DNA from: Hydractinia symbiolongicarpus
Taxonomy: Eukaryota > Cnidaria > Hydrozoa > Anthoathecata > Hydractiniidae
Length of the DNA stretch: 60,000 nt
NCBI RefSeq assembly: GCF_029227915.1
Contig: NC_079883.1
Span: 15,440,001 to 15,500,000, forward strand
Direction of reading: 5' to 3'
Position numbers and translations under genes: made by a program. Below the pieces are notes generated by a model. It was not told the origin of the DNA and made no database searches. It was given only the letters and a program-made list of their open reading frames with translations. Positions 1 through 26,990 of the stretch are shown here, in pieces (the first letter of the stretch is position 1; every line of letters starts with the position of its first letter).

Positions 1-981
1 TTGGACTTGGTACAATGATAACATAAATTGTGAAGACAACCAGAATAACTGCGAGAACTTGTAAGATTATAATTGTTGCAGATCTAAACAAACATTGCAG
101 TGGATTGTGAAAACATGCCATCTAGGCTATACTATTGATAAAAATATACTTTAATTTAAAAAATAATGCTTAAATTAAATTAAATTAAGTTAGGTGCCTA
201 TATACACTTTTTTCATTTATGAGTCACCCCCCAAATAAAAAAATATTAGAGGATTGTGCACGATTTTACAATAATAATAGCTGTTAAGAAACTTTAACTT
301 CCTGAGAAAATTAGTTAACTAATATAACTAGCCCATGTATCCGGGCAGAGCATGAGAAGCTTGGAAACAAATTCATGTGATTTTTTCTCTATATTAATAA
401 ATTTTGAATTAAGAATTTCCAATTTTTCGGACCAAAATAGCAATTGATTACCATGGATTTCCATGGGGTAACAGCACACATATTTCTGGTGTGTAAGAAT
501 AGTCACAAAGATTTTAAGGTATACAGAACGTTTCCATGCACACTATGATTCCTTAAAACATTATTCAGAATAAAAAAATTGAATTGGTAAAGATTTCGCT
601 TGGTTTTATTCCCTTTTGCTTGGTGTTTTTTAACTTTGCTGCAATAAACAATTCCATCATCTAGCATCGATTCCTTTCTTTTCATTGTACATTTAAACAT
701 ATATAGGCAAAAGACTTTTCATAAACTGTTCTGTTTAAAATGATTTTAGCATTAAGGATTGGTTTGGAAGAATTAAAAATAATTTTAGTTCATGGATTAA
801 TCTTTGTTAAATTGGTGATACTGCAAGTCAAACAGGATATCTTCTAAGTTGACAGGTCTTATTAACATGACTATATTTCCTTATAAAACATTTTTGGAAA
901 AAACTATGCAGGTAAATAAATTTATAAGAGAATCTAATAAAAAAATAAAAATAGAAAATCTAATAAAATCTAATTTCATAC
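1..981. other. AT-rich stretch, presumed intron of the minus-strand partial gene
   Basis: No recognisable exon, repeat or RNA gene. Two minus-strand open stretches (315-506 and 503-700) lack family resemblance and convincing splice sites. If 982-1091 is a real exon, this is its first intron. Confidence 0.35.
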
Positions 982-1091
982 CTAGGTGCTACTACCTTTT
1001 TATCTTTTCCATCACTTGATGGATTTTCTAAGTCACCCTTTCCGTCGTTTTTTGCTTTTCTTTGTCTTGTTTTGCTATTCTGCTCAGACAT
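982..1091 (-). CDS. probable first coding exon of an unrecognised gene (partial, leaves left edge)
   Basis: On the minus strand an ATG at 1091 opens 36 codons plus two bases and ends at a good donor (AG|GTATGA, intron from 981 downward). The peptide starts MSEQNSKTRQRK and is lysine, asparagine and aspartate rich, hydrophilic, with no domain I recognise. It looks like a cytosolic or disordered N terminus. An acceptor-like CTTTAG lies 10 nt before the ATG, the same arrangement as at the other genes here. I could not identify the next exon in 1-981; open minus-strand stretches at 315-506 and 503-700 are not convincingly coding. It could instead be a chance open stretch with a chance donor. Confidence 0.42.
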
Positions 1092-1229
1092 TTTGATGTT
1101 ACTAAAGTTTGGAAAAGCTAGATAGATTTACAATAAGCCAGATAAATAATGCTAAAGCATTCTTTGCTGCTAATCAGCTGTTATTAAATGTCTAGATTCC
1201 TCAGTAATAACACATCATATTATTAGAGA

Positions 1230-1450
1230 ACATTGTACTATGAAATAAGTTTATACAACCTTTTTTGCCTTAAAATGAAATTGCATATTTGGGGAAGGCT
1301 CAGGATTCCAGGCAATAAGATTAAACAAGGACACATAAATGCTTGCCCAGATAAAGTAATAACCCCTGCATATGCACAGGAATGGTATGACACACTCAAA
1401 ACGATTAGGTATGTACACAGCATGCAAACCAATCCTAGTGGTACTCTACA
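1230..1450. repeat. divergent dispersed repeat, copy 1 (partner near 11010-11190)
   Basis: The stretch around ATTTGGGGAAGG ... GATAAAGTAATAACCCC lines up by eye, with many substitutions, with 11040-11190 (ATTTGGGGAATGG ... AATCATAAGGTAATCACACC), both preceded by a similar ATTGTAYTATGA context. It is an old interspersed repeat of unknown class. The open frames in both strands here look like by-products of the repeat. Confidence 0.4.
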
Positions 1451-2054
1451 ACCTTAAGAAAAATTATAAATAACGTATATCTCACAGCCTAGACATGTCA
1501 AACCATTTTAAAATCTAAAAAAACATTTTTGACATAATTAGTTACTAAGAGTTGACAATCCTGTCCAACAATTTTATAGCTTTAATACTATTATGTTTCA
1601 CAATATATTCATTTGCAACAATTCCTCTCTAAACTAAAATGTTGTGAATAATTGATTTTGCTGAATATATTTACAGTGTTACGCGTTGGTAACATTATGC
1701 AGAAAGAAATGATGTAATTATTAAAAATGGCGCCTAACATAGAATTTTGCAACAATTTTTATAGTACTGTAATACACAAGCTTCAACTTCCAATTTCACT
1801 TTCCTTTTTCTTTGAAATCTTAAAACATGTAGGTTTGCGGAAATATTTTCGTTCTTGACATTTTCCTTTCAACAGCATTTTATGCAACAAAGGGTGTTAC
1901 TCGATAAAATTTAGAAAATAAGTCAAATTTATTCTTGTATGTATTCAAGAAATAGTAACGAAAATATGTATACATACAACACATAGTAACAACGTTGCTA
2001 AAAAATTTTACACAACTCATTTTCTAGCTTGAATTTTCAGGAGAATGATATATC

Positions 2055-2370
2055 AAAGTCCTTTTGAAAGGTAAAAAAGTTCTGAAAATAGTGTTATATC
2101 ATTGTGCTCCTGCCTCCCTGGAGCTAAAATATAAAAATATCTTTTGACATAAAGATACAAGAGGACTTTTAACTTAATAACTTAGTACTTTTGTCATTGG
2201 GACATGCTTTGACTATTAGTTTTAGTGTTTCTTTTTTGTGTTAAAACATAAAAAACACAAAAAAGTTATAATATAACAATTGTTTATTTAACTTTTATAA
2301 AAACAAAGACTTTTACGGAATTTTGTATTTACAACAATCATACTCAAAGACCTAACACTCTCTTTATATG
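2055..2370. repeat. divergent dispersed repeat, copy 1 (partner 33075-33450)
   Basis: Shares an ordered series of blocks with 33075-33450: a CCTTTTGAAAGG-like start, CATTGTGCTCCTGCC / CATTGTGTTGCTGATGCC, ACAAGAGGACTTT / ACAAGAGGACATT, a TTCTTTTTTGTGTTAAAAC block and TACAACAATCATACTCAAAGACC / TTACAACAATTATACTTAAAGACC. Both copies run in the same direction. No coding potential is seen, and the class is unknown. Confidence 0.45.
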
Positions 2371-2742
2371 CTGAGTCTGTGTGTTTGTAGTGGCCAATTG
2401 CACTTTTCTGCCTTAAAAAAATAAAATTAAACAAGAAATATCTTTATTGCTCAATCGCAATATTATATATAATTATTATATAATTAGATTGGCATTAATG
2501 TTTAATCAAATTTATAAAGACATTGCAGCGCAATTATTATTTAAGGCCTGACAAACAGTGGAAATAGTTATCTTCTGCACAGGTAACTACTAGTGAACCA
2601 ATTCCCTAAAGATGAGTCAACCCAACTGTAGAGGCAATGAGTAAAAAAGTTTCTTTTTTGTATTGACAGATCTTTGGTTACTACACTCACCACAATTAAT
2701 GTTCACTTAGCTCCATTAAAAGTTTAATTCAATAAAAATTCT

Positions 2743-2841
2743 ATACTACTTACCAATTTGTATTAACTAATTAAACTTTATACATTAATAAAAAAAGTTA
2801 TAATTAAGTTTTATTAGCTTATACAAATTGGTAAGTAGTAT
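2743..2841. repeat. short MITE-like inverted repeat, perfect 21-bp arms
   Basis: Arms at 2743-2763 and 2821-2841 (ATACTACTTACC... and its exact reverse complement) enclose a 57-bp AT-rich centre that is itself partly self-complementary. The 99-bp unit would fold as one hairpin. A small foldback MITE is likely. Confidence 0.6.
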
Positions 2842-2859
2842 GTTGTGGTAATTTAGGTA

Positions 2860-4770
2860 AAAATTTAAACATCATGCAAAGAGTTGCACAAAAAAGCAAA
2901 CAGATACTTCAGGATTCAAATGATCAGGTTGTGAATGAAGATTTGCATGCCACTTCTATTTTTTCCCCAGATTACATTTACCTACAAAACACAAGATTTG
3001 CAGATTGTAACGACTTACAACATGATTTAAGCTTTAAACAAAAAATTTTTAATAATTTTATAACGAAATTCGACTTTGTAGGTTGGATGTGTAGGGTTTG
3101 AAAGCCCTTTCTTTTGCTCATCCTTCTATCTTCAGAAAACAAATTGTAGAAATTATATAGTTTAAAATTGACAGATTAATTCAAACCAGGAATGCAAGGG
3201 GTTTTTTATTAAAAGAAAAAAAAAACAATACAAACCAAACAGAATTAACCTCTACAAAGAAGGTTATAAGACCCATATTCCACAAACGAATAAGGTGGAC
3301 AGGTTAGGTGCTGATTTTCAGGAAGTGAGCTTTAAACAAATCTGGATAAACACAAACCCAATCCAATCTCAAACAGGAACAGTGCTTCACCCAGCCAGAC
3401 AAGCCAAGAACTACTACTACGCCAGATTACATTTAGCTAGCGACATTTACTGAGAAAAAAGATAATAGGGTATAAACACCCATGTCTAAAGTAAAAAGGT
3501 TGCACTTAATAGATACAACGTGTCAAAATGTCTCTCTTCTGTGTAAATTAAACGTAAATATCCTGCTGTGTCTCTATTTATTTTATCCCTGCATGTCACG
3601 TTTCTCACGAGGAAAAAACGTGTTTTTGTTTACCTTTTTTAAATTTTGGTCATAGCCTGTATTTCCGTATCGTATCCAAATCAAGATTGCAGACGGGGAA
3701 GCGGTTTTGAAAAAGGAAAAATCAAAACACGGAACGAAAAGATCATACATCACACTTTAAGGACCTTTAAGGTTAATAGTTACAGACTCTACAAGCCAGG
3801 TGCATACTATTTTTTATAATTTATTTCATACTTACTTTAACATAGCGGTTGCCTATTTAGTTAAATATCACAATGAATGGGCGTGTGAGAAAAAGAGATT
3901 ATTTTGGAGGATATGATAATAGAACTGTACTATCTGACTGTAAAACAGAATTCTCTTGGAAATTGTAGTAGACATAGTATATACATATATATTCTAAGGC
4001 TAATCCTATGATAACGAAAGAGGGTGTCACAACAATAATAATCTGTCTTGTTTTTCACTTGTGTTATAGCTAGCAAAACAGCAAAACTATTCTATTTAAA
4101 AATTTTTAACTTTTGTTTAACCACGTAACTATTTTTGTGGTTACAAAATTAGCCCATCGCAAATTTTAGTTTCGCCACAACAAACCCCCTGGAGATGAGG
4201 TTCATACTTTTCTCTTTTTTTAAAAATAAATAAGCAAATGGCCAAGGCAAAGCCTTGTGGTCAAATAGAAGCATTTCAGCTAGCTACATTAAAACAAAAG
4301 GTGAAAAATCGAAAGAAATATGTATGAGTCAATGAGAAATAAATGTGAAGCTATATATTTAGATTATTATCTATTCTTTATGAAAGATAAAAAAATTTTT
4401 TTATGAAACAAGGAATCAATCGCCGGTCAGTCTGACATCTTGTAGTATGATCTTGTCGATTTTTCGACTCAAAAAAAATCAGCGGTCAGTTATTTTAAGC
4501 GCTGTTATATTTTTCACAAACTACGTCATTGAAATAGATAACTCGATAAAATACTTTTTTGTGTAATGTGGGCATCATTCCCCCAGACATTTGTGCATAT
4601 TATGTGAGGAATTACGTACGCCAGTTTATGACTGCGTAGCGTCAAAAATGTTTAAAAAAAAAAATAGATGGCAAGTATGTACACCTTGCTTACCAAAGGC
4701 TTTTGTCATTTTTTATGCTGGAGAAGAGTGTGGGACTTTTACTTATGAACTCCAAGCTAGAGAACCAAGA
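2860..4770. other. intergenic, no gene recognised
   Basis: AT-rich, with only short open stretches (2874-3101 and 4591-4794). The second carries two CxxC pairs (MCILC, VCTPC) but runs straight into the SINE at 4771 and matches no family I know. I see no promoter element I would defend. Confidence 0.35.
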
Positions 4771-5117
4771 GATGTGCATATTTTACATGGCTAGCCTCAC
4801 AAATATCGAGGGATATACCCTGTCTATTATTTCCAGGAGGGGCCATGGCATAGATGGAGAGTCCTAGAGTATTTAATGCTCATTTTGAGCTACGCAGACC
4901 CATTTTGAGCTGCGCAGACCCAATTAGAGCCCGCGCTCTACTAGACAACTCCCGGCAACATCCAACGGCCCACACAGTGTGCCATCTTCCCAATTTCCCT
5001 CACATGGCTTGGGTTAACCCGGGGCTATAGTAACATTCACTGAATCGCCGTCAAGAGGAATCGAACCCCGGTCTCCCGCACAGAGTACGAGAGCTATAAC
5101 CACTAATCTACGGAGCC
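4771..5117 (-). mobile_element. tRNA-Asp-like SINE, copy 1
   Basis: Read on the minus strand, the head at 5117-5047 looks like a tRNA-Asp: an A-box-like TAGATTAGTGGTTATAGC (5110-5093), a GCGGGAGACCGGG arm, and a canonical B box GGTTCGATTCC (5068-5058). The body follows toward lower coordinates and includes a block at 4990-5042 (AATTTCCCTCACATGGC...) that recurs in another SINE at 31409-31461. A 20-bp GAGCTACGCAGACCC segment is duplicated near 4887-4921, in this copy only. A nearly identical copy lies at 6110-6446. It is not a functional tRNA gene because the acceptor stem is not closed. Confidence 0.8.
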
Positions 5118-5119
5118 AA

Positions 5120-6109
5120 GTGTCTGAACTAGGACCCTGTCAATTTATTTTTATTTTTGAGCTGATGAACTTTTACATACAATTCTTACTTTTATTTTAT
5201 ACTAATGTTTTTATCTCAATTTATTTATAATTTATTTATCTTTTTCACATAATTGTAATTAATATATATTTTAGAACAACATAACTCAAATTGATAGCAA
5301 TATTTAATTATACTGAAATTGTAAATATCCTGTATAAATATGTGCAAAACTAATATTAAGTTCCTTGTCTCAGGTAGACAAAATAATTGTGGTGATTAAA
5401 ATATTTTTATTTTCTTTTAAACCAATCATTTTTTCACAATTGTAACAAACGTGTTGTGGTTATGTATTTTGGATGTTTAGTAAAATATATAAAAGCTAAA
5501 CTAACAAATGTATAATCACAAAACAAAAACACCAGGATGAAAAATATGTTTTTTTTTATTTTAAGGTTTTGCGGTTTTTACTGATAGTTTAATTTAATAT
5601 GAAGAAAGGACTGACCTAGAAGAACTGTTGCATTGAAAATGCCCAATGGAATGCCATATGGGGGACTTTCAAGGAAACTGGTATGGCCAATAAAATGCAA
5701 ATATGGTACCAAAAAATTGAGTACTTCAAACAAAGTAGACTATAAGATCGAAAAATAAGAGGAAAGATAAATGGTATACAAAAAAAAATTATTAAAAAGA
5801 AAATATGTGAAAAGAAAAAATGAACAAGTGAAGAGAAAAAAAATAAGGCACCAAAAAAGGAGAGGTTTGAAAGACAGAAAATATTTAAAAGAAAAAAAGG
5901 TGCAACTACAAAAATTATATAAATGAGGCTAACAATGAATGACATTGGAAACAACCAAGGGAAGGGAAGGAAGTTTAAACAATGCAAGGAAGAGGTTGTG
6001 GTACATATTGGGATGTGTAAGAAAGTTAGGATGAAGAGTAAATTGACAGTTCAGCTATAATAGAAAGCAATGAAGAAGAAGACCTAGAGATGCAAGATAG
6101 AGATAGATA
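5120..6109. other. intergenic between two SINEs, no gene recognised
   Basis: AT-rich to purine-rich, with long A/G runs at 5750-6110. The open frame on the minus strand over the purine tract (5616-5987) is a low-complexity Phe/Ile/Leu artefact. Nothing else is seen. Confidence 0.4.
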
Positions 6110-6446
6110 GATGTGCATATTTTACATGGCTAGCCTCACAAATATCGAGGGATATACCCTGTCTATTATTTCCAGGAGGGGCCATGGCGTAGATGGAGAG
6201 TCCTAGAGTATTTAATGCTCATTTTGAGCTACGCAGACCCAATTAGAGCCCACGCTCTACTAGACAACTCCTGGCAACATCCAACGGCCCACACAGTGTG
6301 CCATCTTCCCAATTTCCCTCACATGGCTTGGGTTAACCCGGGGCTATGGTAACATTCACTCGCCCATGTTGAATCGCCGTCAAGAGGAATCGAACCCCGG
6401 TCTCCCGCACAGAGTACGAGAGCTATAACCACTAATCTACGGCGCC
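6110..6446 (-). mobile_element. tRNA-Asp-like SINE, copy 2
   Basis: Nearly identical to the SINE at 4771-5117 in the same orientation, differing by a few substitutions, an extra CGCCCATGTT near 6361 and the absence of the 20-bp duplication. The B box (minus) is at 6396-6386. The 3' end abuts a GATAGAGATAGATAGAT run, which may be its simple-repeat tail. The high identity suggests recent mobilisation. Confidence 0.8.
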
Positions 6447-6582
6447 ACAATGCAAAAATGCAAAAAAGGATATATATTTACAAGAAAAAGGAAATCTATA
6501 GTAAAAAGGATGAAATCAAAAAATGAAAAAAGAAAAAAAAAGGATAAAAAAAATGGTAAAAAGAGGAGAAAAAAAGATTTAA

Positions 6583-7431
6583 GGTGGCAGTAATCCTTTT
6601 TTAGCTGTCCAAATAGCTGAATTATTTACTCAGTGTTTTATTTATACCATGTTTTTTGCTATTTCCTAAAAATATAGGCCTTAATACAAAATAAAATAAT
6701 TTTAACCTACACTAAAAATTGGTGAGTCAGCAGAAATTTCTATTTTAAAGTGTATCATAAACAAAAAAAATCTGCTTCTACGAGCTCCAACTTTTTACAA
6801 TCTTGTTATTTTTCTTCAGCTTCTGTTTTTAAATGAACCTTGAGTTAACCCTGTTAAAACGATGTGCGGATTTTTTTTGTTCATTCTTATTTTTTTAACA
6901 ATAGTCTTTTGTTTTTTTCAAAAGATTCTTTGTTAGCATTTTTCTGCTGCATCGAACGCTGTTAAAAGAAAAATATTCTGAACAAAAAGATTTCCGCACA
7001 CTGTATCATGGCTGCATGGTTCACCAAGCATGTCTAAAATTTTAAAGTAAAATGAAAATGCTATCGAAAGTTAAAGCTTGTGCAGTGTAGCATAATGAAG
7101 ATTGTCTTAAATTTCTACATATTGCGCCATTTTTGTTGTTATTAACGTTTCTCTTTAATAATTACGTCATTTCTTTCTGTACAATTTCGCAAGCGCGTAG
7201 ACTTAAACTATATTTGACAGAGCTAATTAATTATTCATGAATTTTTTTTAAAGAAGAAATGTTGAGACTGAATATTTTTGGTGAAAGATAATAGTATTTT
7301 AGCCATAACATTGTGACGAGTGTGTTATTAACAGAAAAAATATGGATATACATATGTATAGTCTGAAAATAATCTTTCGTAACTAATTATGTAAAAAAAA
7401 AAATCTGATTTTTAAAAGGGTTACTGCCACC
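6583..7431. mobile_element. TTAA-flanked MITE (GGTGGCAGTAA termini)
   Basis: Terminal inverted repeats start GGTGGCAGTAATCC at 6583 and end as the complement of GGTGGCAGTAACCC at 7431. Both ends are flanked by TTAA (6579-6582, 7432-7435), as expected for piggyBac or Kolobok type insertion. The 849-bp interior has no transposase. It contains a partly inverted GTGCGGATTTTT / AAAGATTTCCGCAC pair (6863 and 6985 regions). A non-autonomous element. Confidence 0.75.
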
Positions 7432-7887
7432 TTAAGTAGAGAAAAAGAAGAGCTGTGAACTGTTTTCTTTATTGTATTGTGACTCAACTTTTAATCACTC
7501 AGGGAAGACGACGATGTGAGTGAAACTCATCCATTGTCTAACCAATCTTGTTGAATTATGTATGCAGTGTAATGACACAAATCAACAAAATATGTATGAA
7601 CCAAGTTGGCTTTGTTCGATAGTGGTGGCCATCATTAATGTAATTTTTTCTTTTTGGGATCGAATTTAAACATTAAGAATACATTAGATTTTATGGCCTT
7701 TTTTATTTGTTTTTATGGTATGCAGGGTTCTTATTACAAAAAACATATTATGTAGTTTTTTCATTTGTTCTATTTTCTTCTAAATTACCTGGTTGTTGTG
7801 TTTTAAATATAAACTCTAATTTTAAAATTCATTTTATTATGGAAAAGCTTTTGAAGGGTTTTTTCTTTATGATTGTGAGTAGAAATA

Positions 7888-8382
7888 CCGTATTTTCCGG
7901 TATATAACCTGCTGGTTAGAAGTTGATTTTTACGGCTTCCATCGTTGGTGCGGGTTATATTGTGGTGCGGGTTATGTGATAAGTTTTATATTTTCGGTCA
8001 TTTATTGTGAAATTTAAAGTTTATACATTCAATGAAGAAAATAGTACCCACAGGAAGTTAAGACTAAGAGAGTCGCTAGTTCAGACACTTGGTTCTCGTG
8101 TTTGGGGTTCACGAGTTTAAACGTCCCCCACTTGTCTCCAGCATGAAAAAACAGAACACACACACATGATTATAAAATGATTAGGGTAAGAAAAAATACG
8201 CTGAATTTTTTTCTTAACATGATGCAGGTTATGCAAAGGTGCGGGTTAGTAAAACACATTGATTGAAATTTTATGCGGGTTATACGAAGGTGCGGGCTAT
8301 CTGATAGCATCTAGTTCATAAGTCCCTAAAAAAGCTGAGCTGCGGGTTATACGATGTGCGGGTTATATGCCGGAAAATACGG
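7888..8382. mobile_element. TA-flanked MITE with CCGTATTTTCCGG termini
   Basis: Ends CCGTATTTTCCGGTATATA (left) and the complement of CCGTATTTTCCGGCATATA (right), flanked by TA at 7886-7887 and 8383-8384. The interior carries many copies of a GTGCGGGTTAT word, clustered near both ends (7950-7970, 8239-8300, 8340-8365). No coding region. It ends about 150 bp upstream of the ACAP-like start codon, so it could contribute promoter sequence. Confidence 0.75.
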
Positions 8383-8528
8383 TAACTACAAAATGTCACA
8401 TGGATAGTAAACAAAATAACAAAGTAACTGCTGCGGTGTTGGAATAATTTAAACAACATGGATGGTATTGTTCTATTTAATCTAGATTTTTTGCAGTTAT
8501 AATAATCTCCAATAAAATGTATATTACA

Positions 8529-8545
8529 GATTTATTTGTGACAAA
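8529..8545 (+). promoter_or_regulatory. candidate 3' splice acceptor just upstream of the ACAP-like start
   Basis: ATATTACAG ends at 8529 and the ATG is at 8546, leaving a 16-nt leader. It is either the acceptor of a 5' UTR intron or a spliced-leader trans-splice site. Confidence 0.5.
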
Positions 8546-24892
<16,347 letters not shown>

Positions 24893-24897
24893 TATGG

Positions 24898-24903
24898 AAT
24901 AAA
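24898..24903 (+). promoter_or_regulatory. poly(A) signal of the ACAP-like gene
   Basis: AATAAA six bases after the TGA stop. A very short 3' UTR is implied if it is used. Confidence 0.6.
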
Positions 24904-26972
24904 CACATTTTTACATAGGAAATTATACACATCCCAGGAAATGTTGTTTTATCGTATCACGGCTCATCAGCTCGTATAAACCTATAAATTTACAATCAGT
25001 GTGCCTGTCCGCTGTGTCGCTGTCCGTAAAAAATTGGAATTGTGGTCATTGTTTTGACTATGAGAGGGATTTTTTTGTAAACTTTATTATTTTTTTTAAA
25101 TCTACAATCCTGGACATAATATTGAAAAAGGCGAATTTTTAGATTTTTTCCACATGGCCAAACATAATCACCTTGCCGAATCTCCGCAGTCGCTAGGCTG
25201 AGGAAGCTTTGGTTCTGCAAATATGTAGGCCAATTAAAGGGCGTCGAAAATGCGCTACTGGCAGTTTCTGCCATGCCATTACTGAAAAGTCCACGCGAAG
25301 GTCTGGTAAGGTCTGAACAATAAGGAAAGCGCAGCATTAGTAAGATTTTGAAACTAACTAAATAGCCTAAGGTCCTATGTCAAAAGTCAATTTGCATTAC
25401 CATTTCGAAGTGTGCATTTCTTTTATAGCAACTGCGCTTTTAACTGCTTGTCGGACAAACTTCGAAATTCTGCCATCTTGCAATATATATCGTCCGGAAT
25501 TGTAGTGAGGAAGATAACCTTATCCTGACCCGATAAGAATAAAATTTGATTTTTTTAAATATATATTTATTAAAATTATTTTCTGTTTGTAATACATAGA
25601 AGAGCCCCAAGTAAAAAAAATCGTCAATAATTTTCTGTATGGAAATTTGTATGTAAAAAAATCACAATTATTTTTTATGATATAACAAATAGTCAAAAGA
25701 AATGCGTGAATATTTTCTGATTTTTCATCACTGCTTCTGACCCACACTCTGTCAATATAGGCTCTGCCAAACGCCTACTTGCTAAATGCTGGTGTTCGAC
25801 CATTTCGAGAAAATAAAAAACAGGCATATTCACAAATATTACGTCAAGGGTTGTGGCTTATAAAATTCTGGTTTGAAATACCATTTTCTCGCTATTAGCC
25901 ACAGCATTCAAGCTACAACTTTAGAAATAAGGTTGGATTTACTAGTGAGGGAGGAATAGGTATTTTTAACGCAAGAAATTCAGCTTTTATAAAAAATTAA
26001 GTTTTTTAAAATCACAGAATTTAATGCGTAAACAGGATAAGTACATAAACAGGTTTACCACAAATAGGTTTCGTGGAATTATAAATGCAACGCTAAATTT
26101 AACGTTTACGGTATTACGGCAATATTTGTTTGTTTTTAATTTTTTTCTAACACAAAAAATTAAAAAAAAAACAACTGCGGAACTAGATTTGGAACTTTAC
26201 ATCAGCCCTACACGGCGCCATTTCTCTTTTTTTTTACTAAGTAATATATAATACGTTTTGAAATGATTAAAAAAGCAAGGAATAAGTCACCACCTTTGAA
26301 AACTGTGTTGTTTGGGCCTGTCCCGGTCCAGTACTTAATTGTCAGTTAAAAAAAGAAGGATAAGGAAAAAGTTACATTCTCATTTTTCCATATTGTTAAT
26401 AACTATGAGAAATCTCAGTAGACCACAGACTTTTTTGAAAACAATTTCGAAAGAAATGACTCTCGGATTGTGTCAAAAAATACGAACAATCCACGATGTA
26501 AATTTTGTCACCGTTTTCTCTTCAGACTGTCGGTAATTGTTCTTTTTCTTGATATGGTTTCTTTTTTGTCAACCAACACAACCTCGACAGAGCCGCATTA
26601 CCAACAATTGCATTAAGGTGCAAATTATTTGTGAATAAAACTTCTACTGAAATTATTTTCGTGGATGATTGTTCCTGAAATAAAAACATCCCTCTAAGCC
26701 AGTGCAACATGAAAAGTTCACGTTTTTGCAGTGTTGGATGAAATTTTTGAACCTTTTTTTTCAGGGGTCATTTTATTTATTTTCTTCCATGATATATATA
26801 CGCCTTAATAGCGCCCTGGTTCGCCAAATACGCGTTAGCCCCTACGATGGAGTGGTTTATGAAAGTTTGAGGGCAGGAAGCCATCTTAAAAAAACTCCCT
26901 ATTTGAAACATAGCTGGTTCACAAAACATTACTTTTACTTTAAATTTTACAGTTAAAAACAATAATAATTTA
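24904..26972. other. intergenic, ACAP-like gene to ARP2
   Basis: 2.1 kb, AT-rich. No gene, repeat family or transposon end recognised. It must hold the ARP2 promoter; I cannot point to a TATA box or initiator with confidence. Confidence 0.4.
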
Positions 26973-26990
26973 GGTAGAGTTTGATATAAA
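26973..26990 (+). promoter_or_regulatory. candidate 3' splice acceptor just upstream of the ARP2 start
   Basis: TAATAATTTAG ends at 26973 and the ATG is at 26991 (17-nt leader). Same arrangement as at the ACAP-like gene: 5' UTR intron or trans-splice site. Confidence 0.5.

Noticed and set aside
4591-4794. Small protein with two CxxC pairs
   Set aside because: Short, no family match, and its end is the SINE sequence.
5047-5117. tRNA-Asp gene
   Set aside because: Boxes A and B are present but the acceptor stem does not close and the sequence continues into a SINE body that is repeated at 6110-6446.
5616-5987. 123-codon minus-strand open frame
   Set aside because: Low-complexity Phe/Leu/Ile translation of a purine tract; no domain or splice support.
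8078-8094. 17-bp exact inverted match to the flank of the SINE at 5116-5132
   Set aside because: Too short and isolated to define an element; possibly an old shared flank.
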